In this document: positions 1 through 6,984 of the stretch, in pieces
How the letters are laid out: the number at the start of each line of letters is the position of its first letter
How positions within the stretch are numbered: the first letter of the stretch is position 1
Position numbers and translations under genes: made by a program
Notes under the pieces: generated by a model
Databases searched by the model: none
What the model was told of the DNA's origin: nothing
What the model saw: the letters and a program-made list of their open reading frames with translations, nothing else
Source: Gallionella sp.
Lineage (GTDB): Bacteria; Pseudomonadota; Gammaproteobacteria; Burkholderiales; Gallionellaceae
Length of the DNA stretch: 10,843 bases
Assembly (NCBI GenBank): GCA_030690245.1
Contig: JAUYGW010000129.1
Span: 1-10,843, forward strand
Direction of reading: 5' to 3'

Positions 1-1
1 G

Positions 2-2113
2 TCCATCCAGGAGGTGATGAAGACTCTGCTGGAGGCGGCGGCGCTGGTGGTGCTGGTGATGTTCATCTTCCTCGGCAACTGGCGCACCACGCTGATTCCG
101 GCCATTGTCGTGCCGGTGTCGCTGATGGGCGGGCTGCTGGGGCTGTATGCCTTCGGCTTCTCGATCAACGTGCTGACACTGTTCGCGATGGTGCTGGCGA
201 TCGGCATCGTGGTGGACGACGCGATCGTGGTGGTGGAGAACGTCGAGCGCAACATGCGCGCCAACCATCTCGATCCGCGCGCGGCGACGCGCCAGGCGAT
301 GAAGGAGATCACCGGGGCCATCATCGCGATCACCCTGGTGCTGATGGCGGTGTTCGTGCCGATGGCGTTCTTCGGCGGCTCCACCGGCGCGATCTACCGC
401 CAGTTTGCCGTCACGCTGGTGGTGACCGTGGCGTTCTCCGCCTTCCTCGCGCTGTCGCTGATGCCGGCGCTGTGCGCGAGCCTGCTCAAGCACGACCCGG
501 AAAGCGCGGAACGCGGCCTCCACGGCCGCTTCAACCGCTTCTTCGGGCGCGTCACGGAAAGCTACGTCGGCGGGGTCAACTACACCGCGCGCCGGCTGCT
601 GCGCTCGCTGGCGGTCTACGCCGTGATCGTCGCGATCGCCGCGTGGACCTATGTGAAGCTGCCGGGCAGCTTCCTGCCCGAGGAAGACCAGGGCTACATC
701 GTCACCGCCATCCAGTTGCCCCCCGCCGCCACGCGCGAAAGATCGCAGGCCGTGCTGGAATCAGTCGAGCAGTTTTTCCTCAAGCAGCCGCAGGTGGACA
801 AGGTGATCGGCGTGCTGGGCTTCTCCTTCTTCGGCAGCGGGCAGAACATGGCGATCGCCTTCGTCAGGCTCAAGGACTGGGAGGTCAGGCCGGGCGAGGA
901 GAACTCGGCGCAGGCGCTGGTCAGGCGCGCCAACATGGAGTTCTTCCGCATGAAACAGGCCATGCTGTTCGCGATCAATCCGCCGCCGATACCGGAGCTC
1001 GCCTCGGCCGGCGGCTTCGATTTCCGCCTGCAGGACCGCGGCGGGGCCGGCCGCGACAAGCTGCTCGAGGCGCGCAACCAGGTGCTGGGCATGGCGATGG
1101 GCGACAAGCGCCTCGCCGCAGTGCGCCCCGAAGGCCAGGAACCCGCGCCGCAGCTTTTCTTCGACATTGACCGCGACAAGGCGGAGACGCTGGGCATCGC
1201 CGCCGCCGACCTCAACGACACGCTGCAATCGCTGCTCGGCGTGTCCTACATCAACGATTTCGTGCGCCAGGGACGGGTGCTGCGCGTGCAGATGCAGGCC
1301 GAGGAAGCGACGCGCCGCAGCGAGGCCGACCAGCTGCGCACCGCGGTGCGCAGCAATGCCGGACGCATGGTGCGCCTCTCGGAATTCGTCACTACCAAAT
1401 GGGTCGCGGGAGCGGCCAAGCTCGACCGCTATAACGGCCTGGCTTCGATGAAGATTTCCGGCGCGACCGCGCCGGGCGTGTCCAGCGGCGAGGCGCTCGC
1501 CGCGATGGAAGCCATCGCGCAGAAGCTGCCGCCGGGCATCGGCTTCGAGTGGTCTGGCATCTCGTCCGAGGAAAAAACCTCCGGCCAGCAGGCGCCGCTG
1601 CTGTTCGGCATCTCTCTGCTGGTGGTGTTCCTGGTGCTCGCCGCGCTGTACGAAAGCTGGTCCATCCCGCTGGCGGTGATGCTGGCCGTGCCGCTTGGGG
1701 TGTTCGGCGCGCTGACCGCGGTGGAGCTGCGCGGGCTGCCCAACGATGTGTATTTCAAGGTCGGGCTGATCGCCATCATCGGGCTGGCCGCGAAGAATGC
1801 CATCCTGATCGTCGAATTCGCGCGCCATCTCGAGGACGAGGGACGCGAGCGCATCGAAGCCGTGCTGGAAGCCTGCCGCCTGCGCCTGCGCCCGATCCTG
1901 ATGACGTCCATCACCTTCATCGCCAGCGTGTTCCCGCTGGCCATTTCCACCGGCGCGGGCGCCGAGAGCCGCCGCGCCATCGGCACCGGCGTCATCGGCG
2001 GCATGGTTGCCGCGACCGTGTTCGCGATCTTCCTGGTGCCGGTGTTCTTCATGGCGGTGCGGCGCATCTTCCCGGGGCATGCGCGCAAGCACAAGGAGGA
2101 GCAGCATGATTAA
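2..2113 (+). CDS. RND multidrug efflux pump inner-membrane transporter (HAE1/AcrB-MexB type), 5' end outside window
   Basis: Proton-driven inner-membrane pump of a tripartite RND efflux system that exports drugs or other hydrophobic compounds through a periplasmic adaptor and an outer-membrane channel. The reading frame is open from base 2 and enters with SIQEV-MKTLLEA, the usual stretch before TM2, so roughly 340 N-terminal residues of a ~1040-residue family protein are missing. The GTG at 14 is an internal codon, not a start. Seen directly: the TM4 proton-relay pair in GIVVDDAIVVVENVE (Asp codons at 215-220), the TM10 lysine in GLAAKNAILIVEFA (codon at 1793), a large periplasmic loop (about 660-1590) and a second block of membrane helices to the end. 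It ends in a charged tail. The stop overlaps the start of the downstream NodT-type gene by 8 bases, with AAGGAGGA just before that start. The HAE1 assignment is firm; the substrate cannot be read from the sequence. Confidence 0.96.
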   Translation, partial: SIQEVMKTLLEAAALVVLVMFIFLGNWRTTLIPAIVVPVSLMGGLLGLYAFGFSINVLTLFAMVLAIGIVVDDAIVVVENVERNMRANHLDPRAATRQAMKEITGAIIAITLVLMAVFVPMAFFGGSTGAIYRQFAVTLVVTVAFSAFLALSLMPALCASLLKHDPESAERGLHGRFNRFFGRVTESYVGGVNYTARRLLRSLAVYAVIVAIAAWTYVKLPGSFLPEEDQGYIVTAIQLPPAATRERSQAVLESVEQFFLKQPQVDKVIGVLGFSFFGSGQNMAIAFVRLKDWEVRPGEENSAQALVRRANMEFFRMKQAMLFAINPPPIPELASAGGFDFRLQDRGGAGRDKLLEARNQVLGMAMGDKRLAAVRPEGQEPAPQLFFDIDRDKAETLGIAAADLNDTLQSLLGVSYINDFVRQGRVLRVQMQAEEATRRSEADQLRTAVRSNAGRMVRLSEFVTTKWVAGAAKLDRYNGLASMKISGATAPGVSSGEALAAMEAIAQKLPPGIGFEWSGISSEEKTSGQQAPLLFGISLLVVFLVLAALYESWSIPLAVMLAVPLGVFGALTAVELRGLPNDVYFKVGLIAIIGLAAKNAILIVEFARHLEDEGRERIEAVLEACRLRLRPILMTSITFIASVFPLAISTGAGAESRRAIGTGVIGGMVAATVFAIFLVPVFFMAVRRIFPGHARKHKEEQHD

Positions 2114-3635
2114 TGGCGTGGAGAAAACCATGCACCACGAAGTGCACGAAGCACGCGAAGGAAGGCAAGGCATGAGATGGAAATATCTTCGTGCCCTTCG
2201 TGTTCTTCGTGGTTCAAGTAGATGTCTTGCAGGAGTTTTTCTGCTGAGTGCGCTGGCGGGCTGTTCGATGATGCCCGGCTACCAGCGTCCCGCCTCACCC
2301 GTTGCCGCCGCCTGGCCGGACAATGCCCAGCCGGACGGTGTGCGCCGGGCCGCTGACACCGCCTGGCAGCATTATTATCCCGATCCGCGCTTGCAGGCCT
2401 TGATCAGGGCCGCGCTGGAGAACAACCGCGACCTGCGCATCGCCACCGCGCGCATCGCCGAGGCGCGCGCGCAATACGGCATCCAGCAGGCCGACCGGCT
2501 GCCCAACTTCAACCTGACTGCCGGACGCAACGCCTCGCTGACGCCGGCGGGCGCATCGGCATTCACCGCCAATGCCATTCACTCGCAGCGCTATGACGTG
2601 GGCATCAGCCTGGTGTCGTTCGAGCTGGATTTCTGGGGGCGGGTCAGCAGCCTGAGCGAGGCCGCCAAGGCCGGCTATCTCGCCACCGAAGCCGCACAGC
2701 GCGCCTTCCGCCTGTCGCTGGTCGCCGACGTGGCCAATGCCTACCTGTCGTTGCTGGAAATGCGCGAACGCGCGCAACTTACCGCAGAAACCGCCAGGAC
2801 GCGTGCCGAAACCAGAGAGTTGACAGCACGCCGCCGCGATCTCGGCGTGTCCAGCGATCTGGATTTCCTGCAGGCCGATGGCGCGTATCAGGCCGCGTTG
2901 GCCGAGCGCGCGAATCTGGAACGGCAACAGGCCGCCGCCGGGAACCTGCTCGATGTGCTGGTCGGGCAGCCGCTGGCGCAGATGAAAGATCTGCCCGCCG
3001 GACGCAGCCTGGACGGACAGGACATCACCACCGACCTGATTGCCGGGCTGCCCGCCGAGGTGTTGTTGCAACGCCCCGACGTGCTGGCCGCCGAGCACAA
3101 GCTGATCGCCGCTAATGCGAACATCGGCGCGGCACGCGCGGCTTTCCTGCCGCGCATCACGCTGACCGGCAGCGTCGGCACGGCCAGCCGCACGCTGGCC
3201 GGACTGTTCGATGCGGGCAGCGGCGCGTGGAGTTTCCAGCCCGCGCTCACGCTGCCGTTGTTCGACGCCGGGCGCAACTCCGCCAACCTGGATGTCGCCG
3301 AGGCGCGCAAGGTCATCGCGGTCGCCGAATACGAGAAAACCATCCAGCAGGCTTTCCGCGAAGTCGCGGACTTGCTGAATGCGCGCGAAAAACTCGCCGA
3401 GCAGCTTGCCGCACAGCAGGCCAATGCCGACGCACAAATCCGGCGCCTGAAGCTGGTTGAAGCGCGCTACGGGGCAGGCATCGCCAACCATCTGGAAGTG
3501 CTGGATGCGCAGCGCGAATCGTTCGCCGCACAGCAAGGCGCGTTGCAGGTGCGGCGCATCCAGCTGTCAGCCGCCGCGCAGCTTTACAAGGCGCTTGCCG
3601 GGCAAGACAGCGCGGCGAATGAGGCAGGCCAATGA
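2106..3635 (+). CDS. NodT/OprM-family outer-membrane efflux lipoprotein
   Basis: Outer-membrane channel of the RND system; trimers of this family form a beta-barrel plus periplasmic alpha-helical tunnel that docks on the pump-adaptor complex. The protein has 509 aa from ATG 2106, within the family range (about 460-510). It has a hydrophobic stretch LAGVFLLSALAGC ending in a lipobox with Cys53, followed by SMMPGYQRP as in OprM-like lipoproteins, then two outer-membrane efflux repeats (about 100-290 and 310-500) with the usual coiled-coil helices. I chose start 2106 because AAGGAGGA lies about 5 bases upstream and it overlaps the pump stop. ATG 2172 (487 aa, AAGGAAGG upstream) is a real alternative and gives a more ordinary signal peptide. 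Oddity: the first ~37 codons are an inverted repeat of CACGAAG units, so HHEVHEAREG and LRALRVLRGS are repeat-derived peptides. It overlaps the next gene by ATGA. An ATG further upstream in this frame (2007) is inside the pump gene and lacks support. Confidence 0.93.
   Translation: MINGVEKTMHHEVHEAREGRQGMRWKYLRALRVLRGSSRCLAGVFLLSALAGCSMMPGYQRPASPVAAAWPDNAQPDGVRRAADTAWQHYYPDPRLQALIRAALENNRDLRIATARIAEARAQYGIQQADRLPNFNLTAGRNASLTPAGASAFTANAIHSQRYDVGISLVSFELDFWGRVSSLSEAAKAGYLATEAAQRAFRLSLVADVANAYLSLLEMRERAQLTAETARTRAETRELTARRRDLGVSSDLDFLQADGAYQAALAERANLERQQAAAGNLLDVLVGQPLAQMKDLPAGRSLDGQDITTDLIAGLPAEVLLQRPDVLAAEHKLIAANANIGAARAAFLPRITLTGSVGTASRTLAGLFDAGSGAWSFQPALTLPLFDAGRNSANLDVAEARKVIAVAEYEKTIQQAFREVADLLNAREKLAEQLAAQQANADAQIRRLKLVEARYGAGIANHLEVLDAQRESFAAQQGALQVRRIQLSAAAQLYKALAGQDSAANEAGQ
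2135..2212. repeat. Inverted repeat of CACGAAG heptamers inside the lipoprotein gene start
   Basis: Left arm 2135-2160 and right arm 2187-2212 are 26 bases each. Both are built from three CACGAAG-like units at a 9-base period with variable dinucleotide spacers. By hand, 21 of 26 positions pair; the mismatches are mostly in the spacers. The 26-base loop contains ATG 2172 and its AAGGAAGG. The arms are in frame and translated. The same unit appears in the repeat at 6985-7112. Confidence 0.88.
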
Positions 3636-4276
3636 TGCATGAAGCCGGAACCGGAACCGCAACCGAACAAACCCGCGAGCGGCTGCTGAATGCGGCGCGC
3701 GAGGAGTTTTCTCGGCATGGTTTTCAGGGGGCGACGGTGCGCGAGATCTGCCGCCGCGCCGAAGCGAATGTCGCGGCGGTGAATTACCACTTCGGCAGCA
3801 AGGATGGGCTGCTCGCCGAAGCCCTGAATTTCGCACCGCTCAAGGCCATGCAGCTCGCCAATCTCGAAGCCGACGAAGATCCCGAGGTGCGGCTGCGCCT
3901 GTTTATCCGCGACTTCATGCTGATGCTGCTGGATGAAACGAACGGTTCGCTTCCTTGCCGGATCATGGCGCGCGAACTGGCCGACCCCACGCCCGCGCTG
4001 GACAAGATCGTGCGCGAAGCCATCGCGCCGCTGCACGAATTCCTGGGCAAACTATTGCGCGAAATCGCCGGGGAAAAGACCGGGGAAGCCGAGTTGCACC
4101 GTTGCGTATACAGCATCCTCGGCCAATGTCTTTATTACCGCCACTCCCATCCGGTACAGCAACGCCCGCATCCCAAGCTGCGCTATGACCAGAAAGAAAT
4201 TGCCGCGATTGCACAGCACATCGCGGATTTTTCCATTGCGGGAATTAATTTCATTTCCGAATCGGCGGCCAAATAA
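3632..4276 (+). CDS. TetR/AcrR-family transcriptional regulator with CecR/CerR-like C-terminal domain
   Basis: DNA-binding regulator, most likely the local repressor of the efflux operon (inference from position). The protein has 214 aa. The N-terminal TetR domain is clear: TRERLLNAAREEFSRHG, then the helix-turn-helix ATVREICRRAEANVAAVNYHF at about residues 34-54, then GSKDGLL. The ligand-binding half (70-205) contains MARELADPTPALDKIV and APLHEFLGKLL, typical of the CecR/YbiH (DUF1956) group, whose E. coli member controls efflux-related genes. ATG 3632 overlaps the lipoprotein stop as ATGA; ATG 3635 follows directly and would remove one residue. There is only a weak purine-rich site upstream (GAGGCAGG), which fits translational coupling. 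Being last rather than first or divergent is less common for such repressors. It is followed by a strong terminator. Confidence 0.93.
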   Translation: MMHEAGTGTATEQTRERLLNAAREEFSRHGFQGATVREICRRAEANVAAVNYHFGSKDGLLAEALNFAPLKAMQLANLEADEDPEVRLRLFIRDFMLMLLDETNGSLPCRIMARELADPTPALDKIVREAIAPLHEFLGKLLREIAGEKTGEAELHRCVYSILGQCLYYRHSHPVQQRPHPKLRYDQKEIAAIAQHIADFSIAGINFISESAAK

Positions 4277-4296
4277 ATCGGCAAGGCAGGGGCGCG

Positions 4297-4325
4297 AGTT
4301 AACCTGGCACTTACCCAGTTAACCA
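4297..4325. repeat. Paired AGTTAACC motifs / imperfect dyad downstream of the TetR gene
   Basis: AGTTAACC occurs at 4297-4304 and again at 4317-4324, 20 bases apart. Because GTTAAC is itself a palindrome, the two copies plus flanking CTGG/CCAG can also fold as a stem of about 9 pairs with one bulged C. It lies between the TetR stop and the terminator. It could be an extra 3' hairpin or a protein-binding site; the sequence alone does not decide. Confidence 0.4.
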
Positions 4326-4330
4326 GCCGC

Positions 4331-4367
4331 AAAAAAACCACCGGCCAAGGCAGGTGGTTTTTGTTTT
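4331..4367. terminator. Bidirectional rho-independent terminator
   Basis: The stem AAAAACCACC (4333-4342) pairs with GGTGGTTTTT (4353-4362) around a 10-base loop. On the + strand it runs into TTTTTGTTTT; on the - strand the A-tract 4331-4337 gives a run of T. It therefore suits both the efflux-TetR operon arriving from the left and the small gene arriving from the right, which converge here. Confidence 0.85.
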
Positions 4368-4389
4368 ACTGACGAATACCGCGCAGGAC

Positions 4390-4620
4390 TTAAGTATTCC
4401 CTCCACCTTCGTAGATGCCCTGCCTGGTGCGTTCGAGTTCCTGTTCCATGGTGTAATGTTGCTCGGATGCACCCAGAGCAACGGAAGCGGGGCTGGCACG
4501 CCCATCTAGATTCAACAGTTCCTTGATAACCGCGTTGGCATCGCTGACGGGAGGCACCATAAGCATTAGCAGTTGGTCATAGACCTCCCGGTCGATGGAG
4601 ATTTTTATTTGGTCAGTCAT
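4390..4620 (-). CDS. Small hypothetical protein, ribbon-helix-helix-like N-terminus
   Basis: I do not recognise this gene. It encodes 76 aa from the ATG at 4620, chosen because GGGAG precedes it at good spacing; the longer version from 4647 lacks a ribosome site. The N-terminus MTDQIKISIDREVYDQLLMLM followed by DANAVIKELLNL has the pattern short beta strand, helix, turn, helix seen in ribbon-helix-helix proteins (antitoxins, CopG/Arc, SeqA N-terminus). The remainder is hydrophilic and ends EQELERTRQGIYEGGGNT. No toxin-like partner gene is adjacent on the same strand, so if it is an antitoxin it is an orphan. GTAC-based dyads lie about 100-165 bases upstream. The fold call is inference from pattern only; the gene itself is supported by the ribosome site and the flanking terminator. 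Confidence 0.72.
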   Translation of the reverse strand: MTDQIKISIDREVYDQLLMLMVPPVSDANAVIKELLNLDGRASPASVALGASEQHYTMEQELERTRQGIYEGGGNT

Positions 4621-4722
4621 GTCATTCTCCCGAATAAAAAGTTGCAAATAAACACATCCCTTCCTTTATGAGCCGATAAATATCTCATGTTTTGATGCTA
4701 TGAATTTATCAGAAATTCTTCT

Positions 4723-4785
4723 GTACGCTGGCGTACATACCGCATGGCATATTTCCTATCGTACTGCTCACGGTACGCTGTACCG
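4723..4785. promoter_or_regulatory. Cluster of GTAC dyads upstream of the small RHH-like gene
   Basis: Two perfect dyads occur: GTACGC-TG-GCGTAC (4723-4736) and CGGTAC-GCT-GTACCG (4771-4785). Between them, CGTAC at about 4760 can pair with GTACG at about 4774. GTACGCTG is a direct repeat at 4723 and 4774. The cluster lies in the 173-base gap between the small gene and the 3' end of the NIF3 gene. It has no T-run, so it is not a convincing terminator. An operator for the small gene is possible but unproven. Confidence 0.4.
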
Positions 4786-4793
4786 ACAGGTTG

Positions 4794-5540
4794 CTAGACT
4801 GGATTGTCCTGATCGAAGAAGCAGTGCTCCAGGCCGAAGTGCGCCGACAAGTGTTCGCCCAGCGCCTGTATGCCCAGCCGCTCGGTGGCATGGTGGCCGG
4901 CGGCGATGAAGGCCACGCCGCTTTCCTGCGCGAGATGGAAACTCTGCTCGGAAATCTCTCCGCTGATAAAAACATCCGCGCCCTGCGCGATGGCCGCCTC
5001 AAAATAGCCCTGCGCCCCGCCGCTACACCACGCGACTTTCCGGATATTCTTGGCGCCATTCCCGATAACTTGCGGGACGCGCTGCAGGCCTTGTCCGACC
5101 TGCGCGGCAAATTGCGCGAGCATCTGCGGGGCCGCCAGCTCGCCGAGGCACGCGATGCCCTGCTCGCCGAACCGGCTCTGCTCCGCCAGCCCGAGCAATT
5201 TGCCGAGCCGCGCGTTGTTGCCCAGCTCGGGATGCGCATCGAGCGGCAGGTGATAAGCCAGCAGGCTCACGTCATGGCGCAGCAATTCGGCGATGCGCCG
5301 TTTCTTGATGCCGGTTATCGCGGCATCCTCGTTGCGCCAGAAATAGCCGTGATGCACCAGGATCGCATCCGCACCCCATGCGATCGCGGCATCCAGCACC
5401 TGTTGCGAAGCCGTCACGCCGGTGGCGATGCGCCGCACTTCCGTGCGCCCTTCCACCTGCAAACCGTTCGGGCAGTAATCCTTGAACAAAGTAGTTTGCA
5501 GCAGGCTTGCGTTATAATCGCGCAATTCATTGAGCAGCAT
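4794..5540 (-). CDS. ybgI: NIF3/YbgI-family dinuclear metal-centre protein
   Basis: Member of the NIF3/DUF34 family, ring-shaped hexamers with a two-metal site per subunit. E. coli YbgI is the close relative; its exact reaction is unsettled and the old 'GTP cyclohydrolase I type 2' label is doubtful. The start at 5540 gives 248 aa, matching YbgI length, with AAAGG upstream; the ATG at 5564 would add eight unsupported residues. All metal ligands expected from YbgI are visible: His63-His64 in LVHHGYFW, Asp101 in LPLDAHPELGNNARLG, His216 and Glu220 in AAGHHATERLG. Also present are NGLQVEG (25-31) and WCSGGAQGYF (171-180). It is transcribed divergently from the DegS-like gene. Its start lies about 50 bases from the inverted repeat at 5589-5724, so its promoter is close to or inside that element. 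Confidence 0.95.
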   Translation of the reverse strand: MLLNELRDYNASLLQTTLFKDYCPNGLQVEGRTEVRRIATGVTASQQVLDAAIAWGADAILVHHGYFWRNEDAAITGIKKRRIAELLRHDVSLLAYHLPLDAHPELGNNARLGKLLGLAEQSRFGEQGIACLGELAAPQMLAQFAAQVGQGLQRVPQVIGNGAKNIRKVAWCSGGAQGYFEAAIAQGADVFISGEISEQSFHLAQESGVAFIAAGHHATERLGIQALGEHLSAHFGLEHCFFDQDNPV

Positions 5541-5588
5541 GTAAGCACCTTTAATTTCAAGCATATCGATTAACCTATAAAAAGCAGT

Positions 5589-5724
5589 TTAGCCACGGAT
5601 TAACACAGATGAACACGGATTACCAATGGGTTAGTTTTCTTATTCATACCACCTTTCGGGTGAATGAGAGATTTTCAACAACTATTTGTTTTATCAGTGG
5701 TAATCCGTGTATATCCGTGGCTAA
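5589..5724. repeat. Inverted repeat with CACGGAT/CACAGAT arms and 69-base loop core
   Basis: The left arm from 5589 begins TTAGCCACGGAT and has three heptamer units at about 10-base spacing. The right arm 5697-5724 reads on the opposite strand as TTAGCCACGGAT, then a second CACGGAT and TTACCAC; it has one unit fewer. Between the arms, 5624-5692 is a 69-base core that starts CAATGGG, ends TGTTTT and has a central CACC-5 nt-GGTG hairpin, matching the core of the repeat at 6985-7112. It occupies most of the divergent gap between ybgI and the DegS-like gene. Confidence 0.88.
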
Positions 5725-5750
5725 TCGCCGCTTTTAGGATTAATCATACC

Positions 5751-6905
5751 ATGCGTAAATACTGGCTTTTATTCACCCAGACCGTCACTGTCGCGCTGGC
5801 GTTGCTGTTTATCGTCCAGACCCTCAAGCCGGAATTGCTGCCGAATGCGGCGCGCAGCGGAGTGGTCACGCTGCAGGAAAGCGCGCCGCAGGTGGCGGAT
5901 GGAAAAAACCTAGCCATGGGCTTAAGCGCCGCCGCGCAGAAAGCCATGCCCAGCGTGGTGAACATCTTCACCAGCATCGTCATCAAGACGCCGCTCCATC
6001 CATTCATGGAAGACCCGCGTTTCCGCTTTTTCTTCGGCGATCCGCGCGATATGGAACCGCAAAGCAGCTCCAGCCTGGGCTCCGGCGTGATCGTCAGCCC
6101 CGACGGCTACATCCTCACCAACCACCATGTCGTTGAGGCGGCCGACCAGATCGAAGTCGCGTTGGCGGACGGGCGCAAGACCAGGGCGCATGTGATCGGC
6201 TCGGACCCGGAGACCGACCTCGCCGTCATCAAGGTCGAACTGCCCGGCAGCCTTCCCGCCATCACCTTCGGCCACCCGGAGCGGGCGCAGGTGGGGGACA
6301 TGGTGCTCGCGATCGGCAACCCGTTCGGCGTGGGGCAGACCGTGACCATGGGCATCATCAGCGCGCTCAAGCGCAGCCATCTGGGGTTGAACACCTTCGA
6401 GAGCTTCATCCAGACCGATGCCGCGATCAACCCCGGCAATTCCGGCGGCGCGCTGGTGGACGTGAACGGCAACCTGATCGGCATCAACAGCGCGATTTAT
6501 TCGCCGAATGGCGGCTCGCTCGGCATCGGTTTCGCCATTCCCGCCAGCATCGCCAAAAAAACCATGGAGCAGATCATCCAGAGCGGCTCCGTGACGCGCG
6601 GCTGGATCGGCGCGGGGGTGCAGGAACTGACTCCGGAACTGGCCGAATCTTTCAAGCTGGGCAGCACCAAGGGTGTGCTGATCACCGAAATCATACGCAA
6701 CAGCCCGGCGGAACAGGCAGGCATCAAGACCGGCGATATCCTGATTGCGATAGACGATCAAACCATCGACGACTGGGACACAATGCTGGAAACCGTGGCC
6801 AACCTGCCGCCCGGCAAAGTTATCACGGCCAGGCTGATGCGCAACGGAACAGTGACAAGTTTGCCGGTTAAAATCGGCAAGCGGCCAAAACCGAGGGAGC
6901 AGTAG
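5751..6905 (+). CDS. degS: DegS/HtrA-type membrane-anchored periplasmic serine protease
   Basis: S1C (HtrA) serine endopeptidase of the periplasm. One N-terminal membrane anchor (about residues 4-23, no signal cleavage motif) and a single C-terminal PDZ domain (about 283-376) make it DegS/AlgW-like rather than DegP, which has two PDZ domains. It has 384 aa, slightly longer than E. coli DegS (~355). The catalytic triad is complete: His126 in LTNHHVVEA, Asp156 in DPETDLAVIKV, Ser231 in NPGNSGGALVD. In relatives, DegS cuts the anti-sigma factor RseA when its PDZ binds misfolded porin tails; no rseA or rpoE is in this window, so that role is inference. I used ATG 5751 because the upstream extension (to 5664) is translated repeat sequence. 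The ribosome site is weak (AGGAT). It converges with tatC and is followed by a hairpin terminator. Confidence 0.94.
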   Translation: MRKYWLLFTQTVTVALALLFIVQTLKPELLPNAARSGVVTLQESAPQVADGKNLAMGLSAAAQKAMPSVVNIFTSIVIKTPLHPFMEDPRFRFFFGDPRDMEPQSSSSLGSGVIVSPDGYILTNHHVVEAADQIEVALADGRKTRAHVIGSDPETDLAVIKVELPGSLPAITFGHPERAQVGDMVLAIGNPFGVGQTVTMGIISALKRSHLGLNTFESFIQTDAAINPGNSGGALVDVNGNLIGINSAIYSPNGGSLGIGFAIPASIAKKTMEQIIQSGSVTRGWIGAGVQELTPELAESFKLGSTKGVLITEIIRNSPAEQAGIKTGDILIAIDDQTIDDWDTMLETVANLPPGKVITARLMRNGTVTSLPVKIGKRPKPREQ

Positions 6906-6936
6906 CCGCATGGCAAGCCGTCCAACGCACCAAATG

Positions 6937-6963
6937 AAAGAGCCGCATTAGCGGCTCTTTATC
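6937..6963. terminator. Hairpin terminator after the DegS-like gene
   Basis: A perfect 10-pair stem AAAGAGCCGC (6937-6946) / GCGGCTCTTT (6951-6960) with loop ATTA. The trailing T-run is only the stem's TTT plus AT, so it is moderate. The structure is symmetric and may also stop transcription arriving from tatC on the other strand. Confidence 0.8.
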
Positions 6964-6984
6964 CTTAAACCTAAAAAACGCAAC

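Noticed and set aside
761..2173. 470-aa frame antisense to the RND pump
   Set aside because: His/Arg/Gly-rich low-complexity product, a shadow of GC-rich third codon positions in the pump gene.
2110..2298. 62-aa frame on the - strand rich in HEEHEGHE and LRVLRALRG
   Set aside because: This is the familiar peptide read from CACGAAG repeats; it opposes the lipoprotein gene and has no independent support.
2295..3536. 413-aa frame antisense to the outer-membrane lipoprotein gene
   Set aside because: No recognisable domain; the sense frame is a complete NodT-type protein.
4771..4785. Terminator for ybgI
   Set aside because: A 6-pair dyad exists but no T-run follows on the - strand, so termination is not supported.
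4791..5573. 260-aa + strand frame over the ybgI gene
   Set aside because: The - strand frame carries every YbgI metal ligand; the + strand product shows no domain.
5541..5588. Sigma-70 promoter for ybgI
   Set aside because: A TATGCT-like -10 can be picked on the - strand but no convincing -35 at proper spacing; too weak to list.
5664..5750. N-terminal extension of the DegS-like protein (29 extra residues)
   Set aside because: It is translation of the inverted-repeat core and right arm; the membrane anchor begins cleanly at ATG 5751.
5922..6911. 329-aa frame antisense to the DegS-like gene
   Set aside because: The sense frame has the full protease triad and PDZ domain; this one is a composition shadow.
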